Positions 43,913-52,268 of a stretch of DNA of 64,000 nucleotides are shown here, in pieces (the stretch's first letter is position 1; the number at the start of each line of letters is the position of its first letter). Made by a program: the position numbers and the translations under genes. The notes beneath the pieces are model-generated. The model saw only the letters and a program-made list of their open reading frames with translations. It ran no database searches and was not told the origin of the DNA. The stretch is taken from positions 744,001-808,000 of the forward strand of contig NZ_JAAXGE010000003.1 in assembly GCF_014750685.1 (NCBI RefSeq). Reading direction: 5' to 3'. The stretch comes from Bacteroides sp. GM023 (GTDB taxonomy: Bacteria; Bacteroidota; Bacteroidia; Bacteroidales; Bacteroidaceae).

Positions 43913-45160
43913 ATGAATAACCAATTTACGCATCCGAAAGAGAGAATACGTTTTGCCATATTGACTTTCTTCTTTGCCCAGGGACTTTGTATGGCAAGCT
44001 GGGCGAGTCGAATACCTGATTTCAAAGATATTTTTGCGGCCAATTATGCTTTTTACTGGGGATTGATTCTGTTTATGATACCGGTTGGCAAGTTTGTAGC
44101 TATCCCATTGGCGGGCTATCTTGTTTCTAAGTTGGGAAGCCGGAGTATGGTACAGGTCAGTATTATAGGGTATGCTTCTGCTCTGCTTTGTGTGGGATTG
44201 GCTCACGAAGTTTATCTGTTGGGATTCCTATTATTTTGTTTCGGGGTATTTTGGAATTTGTGTGATATATCGTTCAATACACAGGGAATCGAGGTAGAGC
44301 GTTTATACGGTAAGACCATTATGGCTACTTTTCATGGCGGATGGAGTTTGGGAGCATGTGCGGGAGCGCTTATCGGCTTTGTCATGATTCTGACGGGTGT
44401 TTCTCCTGTGTGGCATTATGCGCTGATATTTCTGATTATTCTTATTATAGCCTTATCGGGACGGAAATATCTGCAAGATAGTATGTCGCAGGAAGTGGAA
44501 GTTCCCGGGACAGATAAAACGGGTACGGATAAAGAAGAAGCCACCCGGAAAGCTCCTAATGGTTTCCGCTTGTTATTTCAGAAACCGGAAATGTTACTTT
44601 TGCAGTTGGGACTTGTAGGACTGTTTGCTTTGATTGTAGAAAGTGCCATGTTCGACTGGAGTGCGGTTTATTTTGAATCAGTGGTTCATGTGCCCAAGTC
44701 ATTGCAGATTGGCTTCCTGGTATTTATGGTTATGATGGCGACAGGACGTTTTCTGACTAATTATGCATATCAGCTTTGGGGAAAGAAGAGAGTACTGCAA
44801 CTGGCAGGTAGTTTTATCTGCATCGGTTTCTTTGTTTCCGCTTTGTTAGGGGGAGTTTTTGAGTCTATGGCAATGAAGGTGATTATTAATTCATTGGGCT
44901 TTATGCTGGTGGGCTTGGGTATTTCGTGCATTGTTCCTACTTTATATAGTTTTGTGGGAGCCAAATCGAAAACACCGGTCAGCATCGCACTTACTATTCT
45001 GTCAAGTATCAGCTTTATAGGTTCGCTGATTGCTCCTTTGCTTATCGGTGCCATTTCGCAGGCATTCGATATTCGCGTTGCTTATATGATTATCGGTATA
45101 TTGGGCGGATGCATTGTATTCATTGTCAGTTTTACTAAAGCATTTGAAATTAAACAATAA
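43913..45160 (+). CDS. MFS transporter (YbjJ-like)
   Basis: 415 residues with 12 membrane helices in two halves joined by a charged loop (about 195-220: EVEVPGTDKTGTDKEEATRKAPN). The start 'RIRFAILTFFFAQGLCMASWASRIPDFK' is the typical opening of the YbjJ-like/fucose-permease-related MFS group; motif A-like residues occur in YLVSKLGSRSM. Direction and substrate are unknown. It shares a divergent promoter region with the ThrE-like exporter operon. Confidence 0.88.
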   Translation: MNNQFTHPKERIRFAILTFFFAQGLCMASWASRIPDFKDIFAANYAFYWGLILFMIPVGKFVAIPLAGYLVSKLGSRSMVQVSIIGYASALLCVGLAHEVYLLGFLLFCFGVFWNLCDISFNTQGIEVERLYGKTIMATFHGGWSLGACAGALIGFVMILTGVSPVWHYALIFLIILIIALSGRKYLQDSMSQEVEVPGTDKTGTDKEEATRKAPNGFRLLFQKPEMLLLQLGLVGLFALIVESAMFDWSAVYFESVVHVPKSLQIGFLVFMVMMATGRFLTNYAYQLWGKKRVLQLAGSFICIGFFVSALLGGVFESMAMKVIINSLGFMLVGLGISCIVPTLYSFVGAKSKTPVSIALTILSSISFIGSLIAPLLIGAISQAFDIRVAYMIIGILGGCIVFIVSFTKAFEIKQ

Positions 45161-45188
45161 CTATCGACTTTTTTTAAAAGAAAGTTAA

Positions 45189-45196
45189 TACCTTTG
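45189..45196 (+). promoter_or_regulatory. -7 box for the metal-efflux operon
   Basis: TACCTTTG matches TAnnTTTG. Its last three bases are an in-frame TTG that could be mistaken for a start codon; if the box is real, transcription begins near 45203 and the GTG at 45218 is the first usable start. Confidence 0.5.
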
Positions 45197-45217
45197 CAGC
45201 AACAAACGACAAGACAA

Positions 45218-45559
45218 GTGAAAAAAGTTGCTGCTACTGTTGGACGCTATCTGCTGATTCTGTTTTTTCTATACTATTATATAGGAATCACGGCATTCGT
45301 GCATACCCATCAGATTGCAGAATATACCATTGTCACTCACTCCCACCCTTTCTTTCCGGGAGCACATCATTCTCATTCCGAAGCAGAATATGAGACGGTC
45401 GGTTTCCTGAATATGCTTATCGCGGAAGCGCCTCTTATGATGGCGGTCTTCTTCGCGCTTTCTTTTATAGGAATCATTTTACAAACCTATCATTGTCCGG
45501 CTCCCCGGAAGGAGTTTCACCATCCGTCTTACCGCGCCCCGCCTTTTGCTCTATCATAA
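45218..45559 (+). CDS. Small His-rich membrane protein leading the metal-efflux operon
   Basis: About 113 residues from the GTG at 45218. Two membrane helices (about 9-26 and 65-88) enclose an external loop with eight His residues (HTHQ, HSHPFF, GAHHSHSEAE), and a short tail has three more (YHCPAPRKEFHHPSYRAPP). No family is recognised. The His pattern suggests binding of zinc, copper, nickel or cobalt. It is the first gene before the adaptor, RND pump and channel, 70 bp upstream of the adaptor, so a role in metal capture, sensing or delivery to the pump is inferred. Confidence 0.7.
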   Translation: MKKVAATVGRYLLILFFLYYYIGITAFVHTHQIAEYTIVTHSHPFFPGAHHSHSEAEYETVGFLNMLIAEAPLMMAVFFALSFIGIILQTYHCPAPRKEFHHPSYRAPPFALS

Positions 45560-45628
45560 ACCGGACTGAAATCTTTCAGTCGCCTACACATTTATTATAG
45601 AGTCAAATCAAATTATAATAGTTTATAC

Positions 45629-46732
45629 ATGAAACCATATACATTGCTGTGCCTTGCAGGTATAGTGACTTTTTCGTGTACGGGTAATTCCCAGGATGCC
45701 ACCGAGCAGGAGATTACCGTACAAGGGGATACAATTACCCTGACTTCAGAATCAATTCTGCCTAAAATTAAAGAGAGTGAAGTGCAGATGGAATCTTATC
45801 AGAAATCATTTACCACATCAGGTGTCGTGAAGGCGATACCGACAAATTACGCGGAAATCGCTTCTCCATTTGCCGGACGCATCACCAAAACATTTGTCCG
45901 CCTGGGACAGAAAGTATCCAAAGGAAGTGCCATCTTTGAAATAAGCTCTCCCGATTTCTTTGAAACAAGCAAGACTTACTACCAAACCAAACAGGAAATG
46001 GAACTGGCATTGAAAAGCCTGAAACGCGAAAAGGACTTATTTGCCAATAAGGTAGGTGTACAAAAAGAAGTGGAAGAAGCGGAAGTCAACTACGAACTGA
46101 AAAAGAAGGATTATGAGAATGCCCTGGCAGCCCTGAAGGTTTTTCAGATTGACCCTTCCGATTTGGTATTGGGACAACCGCTGATTGTACGCTCTCCCAT
46201 CAATGGTGAAGTTGTTTCGGACAAAATCATCATCGGGCAATATCTGAAAGAGGATGCCGACCCGGTGGCGATTATTGCCGACTTGAATAAAGTATGGGTA
46301 GCCGCCAACGTGAAAGAAAAGGATATTCCATTGATACGCTCACTGGCTAACGTAGAAGTATCTCTTGTATCCATGCCCGACCGTCATTTTACGGGAACAA
46401 TCTATCATATCAACGAAATGCTGGACGAAGATACCCGTGCCGTGGAAGTATTGATAGAGTGTGATAATAAAGAACGGTTGATGAAACCTGCCATGTACGG
46501 AACAGTCAAACTGACCGATACGGCTGCCGACGAGATATTGATACCTACTTCCGCTATCCTGCAAAATGAAGACAGTAATTATGTACTCGTAGCTTTGGGC
46601 AACCATCAATATCAGAAACGTACTATCCGGACTGCCGGTACAGACGGGAATAGAACCGTTATCCTCTCCGGCTTGCAACCCGGAGAAAAGATTATTTCCG
46701 AAGGAGCTTTTTATTTAGTAGACGCCCGGTAA
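45629..46732 (+). CDS. Heavy-metal RND efflux adaptor (CusB/CzcB family)
   Basis: 367 residues, a lipoprotein by its lipobox (TFSC, Cys17). Domains follow the membrane-fusion protein order: beta-barrel/membrane-proximal strands, lipoyl half (AEIASPFAGRITKTFVRLGQKVSKGSAIFEISSPDF, about 75-115), coiled-coil hairpin (about 115-175), lipoyl half (PLIVRSPINGEVVSDKIIIGQYL), barrel (IADLNKVWVAANVKEKDIP) and membrane-proximal domain. It docks the RND pump, encoded 10 bp downstream, to the outer-membrane channel. The metal is not identified; the family handles Cu/Ag or Zn/Co/Cd. Confidence 0.93.
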   Translation: MKPYTLLCLAGIVTFSCTGNSQDATEQEITVQGDTITLTSESILPKIKESEVQMESYQKSFTTSGVVKAIPTNYAEIASPFAGRITKTFVRLGQKVSKGSAIFEISSPDFFETSKTYYQTKQEMELALKSLKREKDLFANKVGVQKEVEEAEVNYELKKKDYENALAALKVFQIDPSDLVLGQPLIVRSPINGEVVSDKIIIGQYLKEDADPVAIIADLNKVWVAANVKEKDIPLIRSLANVEVSLVSMPDRHFTGTIYHINEMLDEDTRAVEVLIECDNKERLMKPAMYGTVKLTDTAADEILIPTSAILQNEDSNYVLVALGNHQYQKRTIRTAGTDGNRTVILSGLQPGEKIISEGAFYLVDAR

Positions 46733-46742
46733 CAGAAGCAGT

Positions 46743-49700
46743 ATGAAGAAGATTATTTATCTGGCGTTACATCGGCGGGGGCTGATGTTCGTATTGTTTG
46801 CGTTTATCGGTATCGTAGGTTACTATTCGTGGACGCAGTTGGCTATTGATGCTTATCCTGATATTTCCGACACAACCGTACAAATCGTCACACAAGTGCC
46901 GGGACTTGCCGCGGAAGAAATCGAACAGCAAATATCCATTCCTATCGAACGGGCTGTCAACGGTTTGCCGGGACTCAATGTGATGAGAAGTAAAAACACT
47001 TTCGGACTTAGTACGGTAGTACTGGTATTTGATGATGGTGTGGATGATTATTGGGCGCGTCAACGGGTACAGGAACGACTTGTAGATGTCGAGCTTCCAT
47101 ATGACGCAGTTCCCGGATTGAATCCGTTGACCTCTCCTACCGGAGAAATCTTCCGTTATGTTATTGAGAGCGATAATCTGGATTTGCGCGAGATAACCGA
47201 TTTGCACAAATGGGTTATCATTCCCCGGTTAAAACAGGTGACGGGTGTGGCGGATGTCAGCAACTATGGCGGCATCACTACCCAATATCAAATAGAGATT
47301 GACCCTCGCAAGATGGAACAATACAATGTCTCATTAGGAGATATTACGGAAAAGATTGAAAAGAATAATGTGAATGCCGGTGGTAGTATGTTGAGCCATG
47401 GTGACCTGAGTTATGTAATCCGGGGCATCGGACTGGTGAAGGACTTGCAGGACTTGGGGAATATCGTTATAAAAACAGAGAAGGGTGTTCCTGTTTATCT
47501 GAATGACATCGGCAAACTGAAATACGGTAGCCTGGAACGTAAAGGGGTGCTTGGATTCAATGACGGAGTGCATAGCTACGATGATGGCGTGGAAGGTATT
47601 GTGCAAATGCTTCGCGGTGAAAATCCGTCGAAGGTATTGGAAGAAGTACACGCGGCAGTAGACGAGTTGAATAATGAAATATTGCCGAAAGGAACACAGA
47701 TTCATCCTTTTATGGACCGGACGGATTTGGTCAACACGACCTTGCGCACCGTATCGCATACATTATTTGAAGGAATGATATTGGTAGTACTGGTATTAAT
47801 CATGTTTCTCCGAAGTTGGCGGGGTGCGTTATTGGTTGCACTTACCATTCCGCTGGCATTGCTGATTGCTTTTATCCTTATGCATCTCACGAATATTCCG
47901 GCGAATCTGCTTTCTTTGGGAGCGATTGATTTCGGTATTATTGTGGACGGTGCCATCGTCATGACGGAAACCATACTGAAAAAGCGTGAACGCCATCCTG
48001 GGGAAATCCTGACGGAAGACTCTATTCTCCGGCGTACTGCTGAAGTAGCCCGCCCTATCTTTTTCGCTACACTGATTATCATTACCGCCTATTTACCACT
48101 CTTCGCTTTTGAGCATATCGAAAAGAAACTGTTTACTCCGATGGCGTACACCGTAGGTTATGCGTTGATAGGCGCTCTGCTGGTCGCTTTATTTCTGACT
48201 CCCGGACTCGCTTTCGTTGCTTACCGTAAACCCAGAAAGGTATCGCATAATCAATGGCTGGAAAAGTTGAGCAGTATTTATCACGCACAGACGCTGAAGA
48301 TTATCGACCGCCACAAACCGGTACTATTTTTCCTGTCTGTTATCCTTCTTCTTGCCGGCGGATTGAGTTGGATGGTAGGAAAAGACTTCCTTCCCCCGCT
48401 GGACGAAGGTTCTATTTGGATTCAGGTGCAACTCCCTCCGGGCATATCTATTGAGAAATCCAAGCAGATGGGAGCCGACTTGCGAAAAGCGGTTCGGAAG
48501 TTCCCGGAAGTTTCTTATGTAATGACACAGGTGGGACGTGACGATGAAGGCGCGGAAGCTTTTTCTCTTTCTCATGTAGAGTGCGCCGTAGGGCTGAAAC
48601 CTTACTCGACCTGGAAAAACGGAAAGACAAAAGCAGACCTGATTGAAGAAATGAATGATACTTTATCCCGGATGCCCGGCTATGACGTCAGCTTCTCTCA
48701 ACCGATAATCGACATGGTAATGGACCAAATAGCGGGAGCACATAGCGACCTCGCCATCAAGATCTATGGAGATGACATTGCCGAAACCCGTCGTATCGCC
48801 GAGCAAGTAGAGGGAATTGTCAAACGGATTCCCGGTGCAGTAGATGTGGCTATCGACCAGGAACCGCCTATGCCCCAATTGCAGATTATTGCCGACCGTG
48901 ACCGCATCGCCCAATATGGGTTGAATGTTTCGGATGTGGCGGATTTGATTGAATTGGCTATCGGTGGCAAAGCCGTCTCACAGATATTTGTCGGCAGTAA
49001 GTCGTATGACGTGATTTGCCGGTTCAATGATGAAAGCCGCAATACACCCGAACGGATTGGTAGTCTGATGGTGACTACGGATTCCGGCAGTAAAATTCCT
49101 CTTAGCCAGATTGCTAATATAAAAATGACTACCGGAGCCAGTACTATTTCACGGGAGATGAACAAACGTCATCTGACGATTCATGTAAATCTGAGGGGCA
49201 TCGACCTGACTTCTTTCCTGAATCAGGCAAATAAGGCAATCGGCCAACAAGTGAAATATGATCCTAATGCGTATCGTCTGAAGTGGGCGGGGCAATTCGA
49301 GAATCAGCATCGTGCCTATTCACGCTTAGGTATTATTGTGCCTTTGGCACTTGGATTGATGTTGCTTCTGCTTTTTGCGGCATTGGGACATTTCCGACAG
49401 GCGGCATTGCTTATGTGCGTAGTACCGCTGGCTCTTTTCGGTGGAATGTTGGCTCTGAATGTGCGTGGCATGACTCTGAATGTATCTTCGGCCGTAGGTT
49501 TCATCGCTCTGATTGGCGTGGCTATTCAAAACGGGGTGATTATGATATCACATATCAATAATTTACGCTCACGCGGAAGAACATTGCGGGATGCGGTTAT
49601 CACGGGAGCACGGCATCGTTTCCGCCCTATCTTGATGACAGCAACCGTTGCCGTACTGGGACTTCTTCCCGCCTCCCTATCCACAGGAATCGGCTCGGAT

Positions 49701-49835
49701 GTGCAACGCCCATTGGCAACTGTGATTGTCTATGGTTTGCTATTTGCCACGATTATTACTCTTTATATTCTCCCATCCTTATATTATATGATGGAGAAAC
49801 GAATAGAAGAAAAAGAAAATCATCTCAATGAATAA
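46743..49835 (+). CDS. Heavy-metal RND pump (CusA/CzcA family)
   Basis: 1030 residues with the RND layout: membrane helix 1 (about 13-32), a large periplasmic porter domain, six helices (about 340-540), a second periplasmic domain and five helices (about 865-1020). The heavy-metal subgroup is shown by the proton-relay motif DFGIIVDGAIVMTE starting at Asp396, and by the opening 'RRGLMFVLFAFIGIVGYYSWTQLAIDAYPDISDTTVQIVTQVPG'. It uses the proton gradient to move metal ions from the periplasm or cytoplasm out through the channel. It is the third gene of the operon, followed 3 bp later by the channel. Confidence 0.95.
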   Translation: MKKIIYLALHRRGLMFVLFAFIGIVGYYSWTQLAIDAYPDISDTTVQIVTQVPGLAAEEIEQQISIPIERAVNGLPGLNVMRSKNTFGLSTVVLVFDDGVDDYWARQRVQERLVDVELPYDAVPGLNPLTSPTGEIFRYVIESDNLDLREITDLHKWVIIPRLKQVTGVADVSNYGGITTQYQIEIDPRKMEQYNVSLGDITEKIEKNNVNAGGSMLSHGDLSYVIRGIGLVKDLQDLGNIVIKTEKGVPVYLNDIGKLKYGSLERKGVLGFNDGVHSYDDGVEGIVQMLRGENPSKVLEEVHAAVDELNNEILPKGTQIHPFMDRTDLVNTTLRTVSHTLFEGMILVVLVLIMFLRSWRGALLVALTIPLALLIAFILMHLTNIPANLLSLGAIDFGIIVDGAIVMTETILKKRERHPGEILTEDSILRRTAEVARPIFFATLIIITAYLPLFAFEHIEKKLFTPMAYTVGYALIGALLVALFLTPGLAFVAYRKPRKVSHNQWLEKLSSIYHAQTLKIIDRHKPVLFFLSVILLLAGGLSWMVGKDFLPPLDEGSIWIQVQLPPGISIEKSKQMGADLRKAVRKFPEVSYVMTQVGRDDEGAEAFSLSHVECAVGLKPYSTWKNGKTKADLIEEMNDTLSRMPGYDVSFSQPIIDMVMDQIAGAHSDLAIKIYGDDIAETRRIAEQVEGIVKRIPGAVDVAIDQEPPMPQLQIIADRDRIAQYGLNVSDVADLIELAIGGKAVSQIFVGSKSYDVICRFNDESRNTPERIGSLMVTTDSGSKIPLSQIANIKMTTGASTISREMNKRHLTIHVNLRGIDLTSFLNQANKAIGQQVKYDPNAYRLKWAGQFENQHRAYSRLGIIVPLALGLMLLLLFAALGHFRQAALLMCVVPLALFGGMLALNVRGMTLNVSSAVGFIALIGVAIQNGVIMISHINNLRSRGRTLRDAVITGARHRFRPILMTATVAVLGLLPASLSTGIGSDVQRPLATVIVYGLLFATIITLYILPSLYYMMEKRIEEKENHLNE

Positions 49836-49838
49836 AGT

Positions 49839-51101
49839 ATGATAAAGAAAATCTATATATGGTCCATGCTTGCTGTCGGAGTATCCCTGCAAGCACAAAA
49901 CAAGCCTTTCCCACTCTCTTATCAGGAGTATTTGGGAAAAGTAAGCAGCGGCAACCTGGAATATGCTGTGGAGAAACTGAATGTCAGCACAGCACAGGCA
50001 GACCTCGTAGCCGCACGAGTGTTTAATGACCCGGAGTTGTCCGTCAGTTACTTCAATAATGAGAACAGTAAGTTGCAGATGGGTGAAGGATTCGCTGTCG
50101 GTCTGACTCAAACCGTAACTTTAGGCAAGAGAAGTGCCGCCATCGGTATGGCACGCAGCGAAAGCGAATTGACGCAGGTGTTACTGACCGATTATTTCCG
50201 CAATTTGCAGGCGGATGCTACACTTACCTATTTGGAAGCTATCAAGCAGCAAAAACTTTACGAAGTGAAAAAGAATGCCTACAATAATCTCCGTCAGTTG
50301 GCTGAGTCGGATAGTGTACGCTATACCTTGGGAAAAATCATGGAAGTGGATGCTATACAAAGCAAATTGGAAGCGGGTATTCTCCGCAATGAATTTCTAC
50401 AGGCAGGAACGGATGTGAAAAACGCTTATGCGGCAATGGCTGTAATGATGGGTACATTCAGTACTGATACGCTTTATCAGCCTGTCTCGGAATTGCAGAC
50501 ACAACATAAGGATTTCATTCTTAGTGACTTGATTGCCACTGCTGTTGACAGCCGTTCTGATTTGGTAGCTTTCTATAAGAATACGATTGTGGCTCATAAA
50601 GCGGTGAAAGTAGCCCGGAGAGAGAATATCCCTGATATTGACCTTTCAGTGGAAGTGGGAAAAAATGCCCGGGTTAAGAATGAAGAAGCACCTGCCCCGC
50701 CCTTCACAGGGGTTACCGTAGGAGTAGCTTTTCCATTGAAGTTCTCGGCGATGAATCGTGGAGCTGTCCACGCTGCCAAATTCAAAGAGCAACAGACGCA
50801 TTTGCAATATGACCAGGCACGTCTGCAAGTACAAACAGAAGTATTGCAGGCTTACCATCAATATCAGTCATTGGTGGAACAGGTGAAACATTATGAGAAT
50901 GGTATGCTTCAACAGGCTAAGGAAGTTCTGAATGGAAAGATTTACAGTTACAACCGCGGAGAAGTTTCGTTACTGGAGATTTTGAATGCGCAGCGCACCT
51001 ATGACGAGGTGCAGGCGCAATATATAGAAACTCTCTATAATTACAATGCGGCACTGGTGGAATTGGAGAAATCTGCCGGTATATGGGATATACATTTATA
51101 A
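49839..51101 (+). CDS. Outer-membrane channel of the metal-efflux system (CusC/CzcC, TolC family)
   Basis: 420 residues with a signal peptide (to about SLQAQ20) and the two helical repeats of the TolC/OEP family ('FPLSYQEYLGKVSSGNLEYAVEKLNVSTAQADLVAARVFNDPELSVSYF', 'PFTGVTVGVAFPLKFSAMNRGAVHAAKF'). The subgroup with GFAVGLTQTVTLGKRSAAIGMARSE is that of CzcC-like channels. It completes the tripartite pump and ends before a strong terminator. Confidence 0.93.
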   Translation: MIKKIYIWSMLAVGVSLQAQNKPFPLSYQEYLGKVSSGNLEYAVEKLNVSTAQADLVAARVFNDPELSVSYFNNENSKLQMGEGFAVGLTQTVTLGKRSAAIGMARSESELTQVLLTDYFRNLQADATLTYLEAIKQQKLYEVKKNAYNNLRQLAESDSVRYTLGKIMEVDAIQSKLEAGILRNEFLQAGTDVKNAYAAMAVMMGTFSTDTLYQPVSELQTQHKDFILSDLIATAVDSRSDLVAFYKNTIVAHKAVKVARRENIPDIDLSVEVGKNARVKNEEAPAPPFTGVTVGVAFPLKFSAMNRGAVHAAKFKEQQTHLQYDQARLQVQTEVLQAYHQYQSLVEQVKHYENGMLQQAKEVLNGKIYSYNRGEVSLLEILNAQRTYDEVQAQYIETLYNYNAALVELEKSAGIWDIHL

Positions 51102-51112
51102 TAGGATAAAAA

Positions 51113-51170
51113 CGCAGTCTTTCATAGAGTTCCCCAGCGAAACTTCTATGAAAGACTGCGTCAATCTTTT
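51113..51170 (+). terminator. Strong terminator of the metal-efflux operon
   Basis: CGCAGTCTTTCATAGA (51113-51128) and its exact complement (51145-51160) form a 16-bp stem with a 16-nt loop, followed by TCAATCTTTT. It also faces the convergent small FecR-like gene. Confidence 0.9.
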
Positions 51171-51205
51171 AATGCCTTAACTAACCTAACTTTTATCTAA
51201 CCTAA

Positions 51206-51457
51206 CTACAAAATACCCGAAAAATCTTTTATACTACTAACAATCCTATCTTTCAATCTCTTATTTTCATCTGCTGAGAAATCACAGACAACATCTGCCG
51301 GAGCCAGTAATACGGCTTTAGCTTCTTCTGCATCTGCCATCTCTTCCGGGTGTTCTCTGAAATAAGTTTCCCATTGGGAAGCTGATTGTGGAGTTACACC
51401 CAGCACATAGTTAATGAAATCATCGTCCGTCAAAAAATCTTTTACCTTAGAGCACAT
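51206..51457 (-). CDS. Short FecR-like protein, sigma-binding domain only
   Basis: 83 residues: 'FLTDDDFINYVLGVTPQSASQWETYFREHPEEMADAEEAKAVLL...LKDRIVSSI' is the pattern of the cytoplasmic N-terminal domain of Bacteroides FecR anti-sigma factors. The membrane helix and periplasmic FecR domain are absent, and the ORF ends cleanly; only a terminator and the metal-efflux operon lie beyond. It is 83 bp downstream of an ECF sigma gene on the same strand, so it may be a soluble anti-sigma factor. A truncated former FecR is the alternative, but no remnant of the missing part was seen. Confidence 0.7.
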   Translation of the reverse strand: MCSKVKDFLTDDDFINYVLGVTPQSASQWETYFREHPEEMADAEEAKAVLLAPADVVCDFSADENKRLKDRIVSSIKDFSGIL

Positions 51458-51540
51458 ATCGCATCCTTTTTTAAGCGTTTACATAAATAGGACGTCATTA
51501 TTCTGTATATGTACTCAACAAAATATCCTTTTTACTAAAA

Positions 51541-52092
51541 TTAACTTGCCAGTGTGCGCAACTTGGACAATCCGCGGTGCATCAAATTGCGTACGGACTG
51601 ATAATTCATATTCATAATCTCGCAAATATCTTCGTATTTCTTTTCTTCTATATAATATAAGGTAAGTGCTTCACGCTGGCGGGGTGATAATTGGTTCAAT
51701 AAACGCTTTACCAATGAAAACTCGCTTTTGCGCTGCTCTCTTTCCACATAATCGTCTTCTACATCTGTGGGAGTCGGTATAATCACTTCTTCTATGGCTG
51801 TATCAGAAGTGTACATACGTCTGCGAAGTTCGTCGCAGAGTTTATTCTTTAATGAGATGAATAAATAGGATCTGACATTATCAATGGCTCCTAATTCTTC
51901 TCTCTTAGTATAGAGTTTTACGAAGACGTCATGGATGCAGTCTTGAAGTAACTCTTTATCAATAGTCAACTTTAATCCATAATTAAAAAGGACGTTGATG
52001 TGCAAATTATACAGTTGAGAAAACGCTGCCATATTTCCCGCTTGAAAAGAAGCGAATAAAGTTTCGGTTGAATTATTAGTCTGTTCCATCAT
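51541..52092 (-). CDS. ECF sigma factor
   Basis: About 183 residues from the ATG at 52092 (or 52089). The open frame to 52122 overlaps a -7 box at 52120-52127, so the longer start is rejected. Region 2 (about 10-85: SLFASFQAGNMAAFSQLYNLHINVLFNYGLKLT...LQDCIHDVFVKLY) and region 4 (about 125-180: LLNQLSPRQREALTLYYIEEKKYEDICEIMNMNYQSVRNLMHRGLSKLR) are intact. It belongs to the Bacteroidetes ECF group that normally pairs with FecR and a TonB transducer. Here the partner is the short FecR-like protein and no TonB gene follows. Confidence 0.92.
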   Translation of the reverse strand: MMEQTNNSTETLFASFQAGNMAAFSQLYNLHINVLFNYGLKLTIDKELLQDCIHDVFVKLYTKREELGAIDNVRSYLFISLKNKLCDELRRRMYTSDTAIEEVIIPTPTDVEDDYVEREQRKSEFSLVKRLLNQLSPRQREALTLYYIEEKKYEDICEIMNMNYQSVRNLMHRGLSKLRTLAS

Positions 52093-52119
52093 AGCATTAA
52101 TTCGATTGATTTGATGTTG

Positions 52120-52127
52120 CAAAACTA
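52120..52127 (-). promoter_or_regulatory. -7 box for the ECF sigma gene
   Basis: Minus-strand TAGTTTTG matches TAnnTTTG, 28 bp before the ATG at 52092. Confidence 0.5.
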
Positions 52128-52230
52128 AGCAGTATTGACCGCAACATTAGGTAATATTTGATTTGTGGATTGAAAAAACAAGTATCATGTTATATAACAC
52201 TCTTTTACTAGAAATTACCGGTAAAAAAGA

Positions 52231-52264
52231 AAAATCCCGCTGAATAGTCTTCAACGGGATTTTC
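52231..52264 (-). terminator. Terminator of the pectin locus operon
   Basis: AAAATCCCGCTGAA and TTCAACGGGATTTT pair with a single G-U in the minus-strand RNA around a 5-6 nt loop, followed by a T run on that strand. It lies just beyond the stop of the beta-helix/DUF6298 gene. Confidence 0.85.
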
Positions 52265-52268
52265 TATT

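Noticed and set aside
45194..45220. TTG start of the His-rich protein at 45194
   Set aside because: The TTG is the end of a TACCTTTG -7 box and so lies upstream of the likely transcription start.
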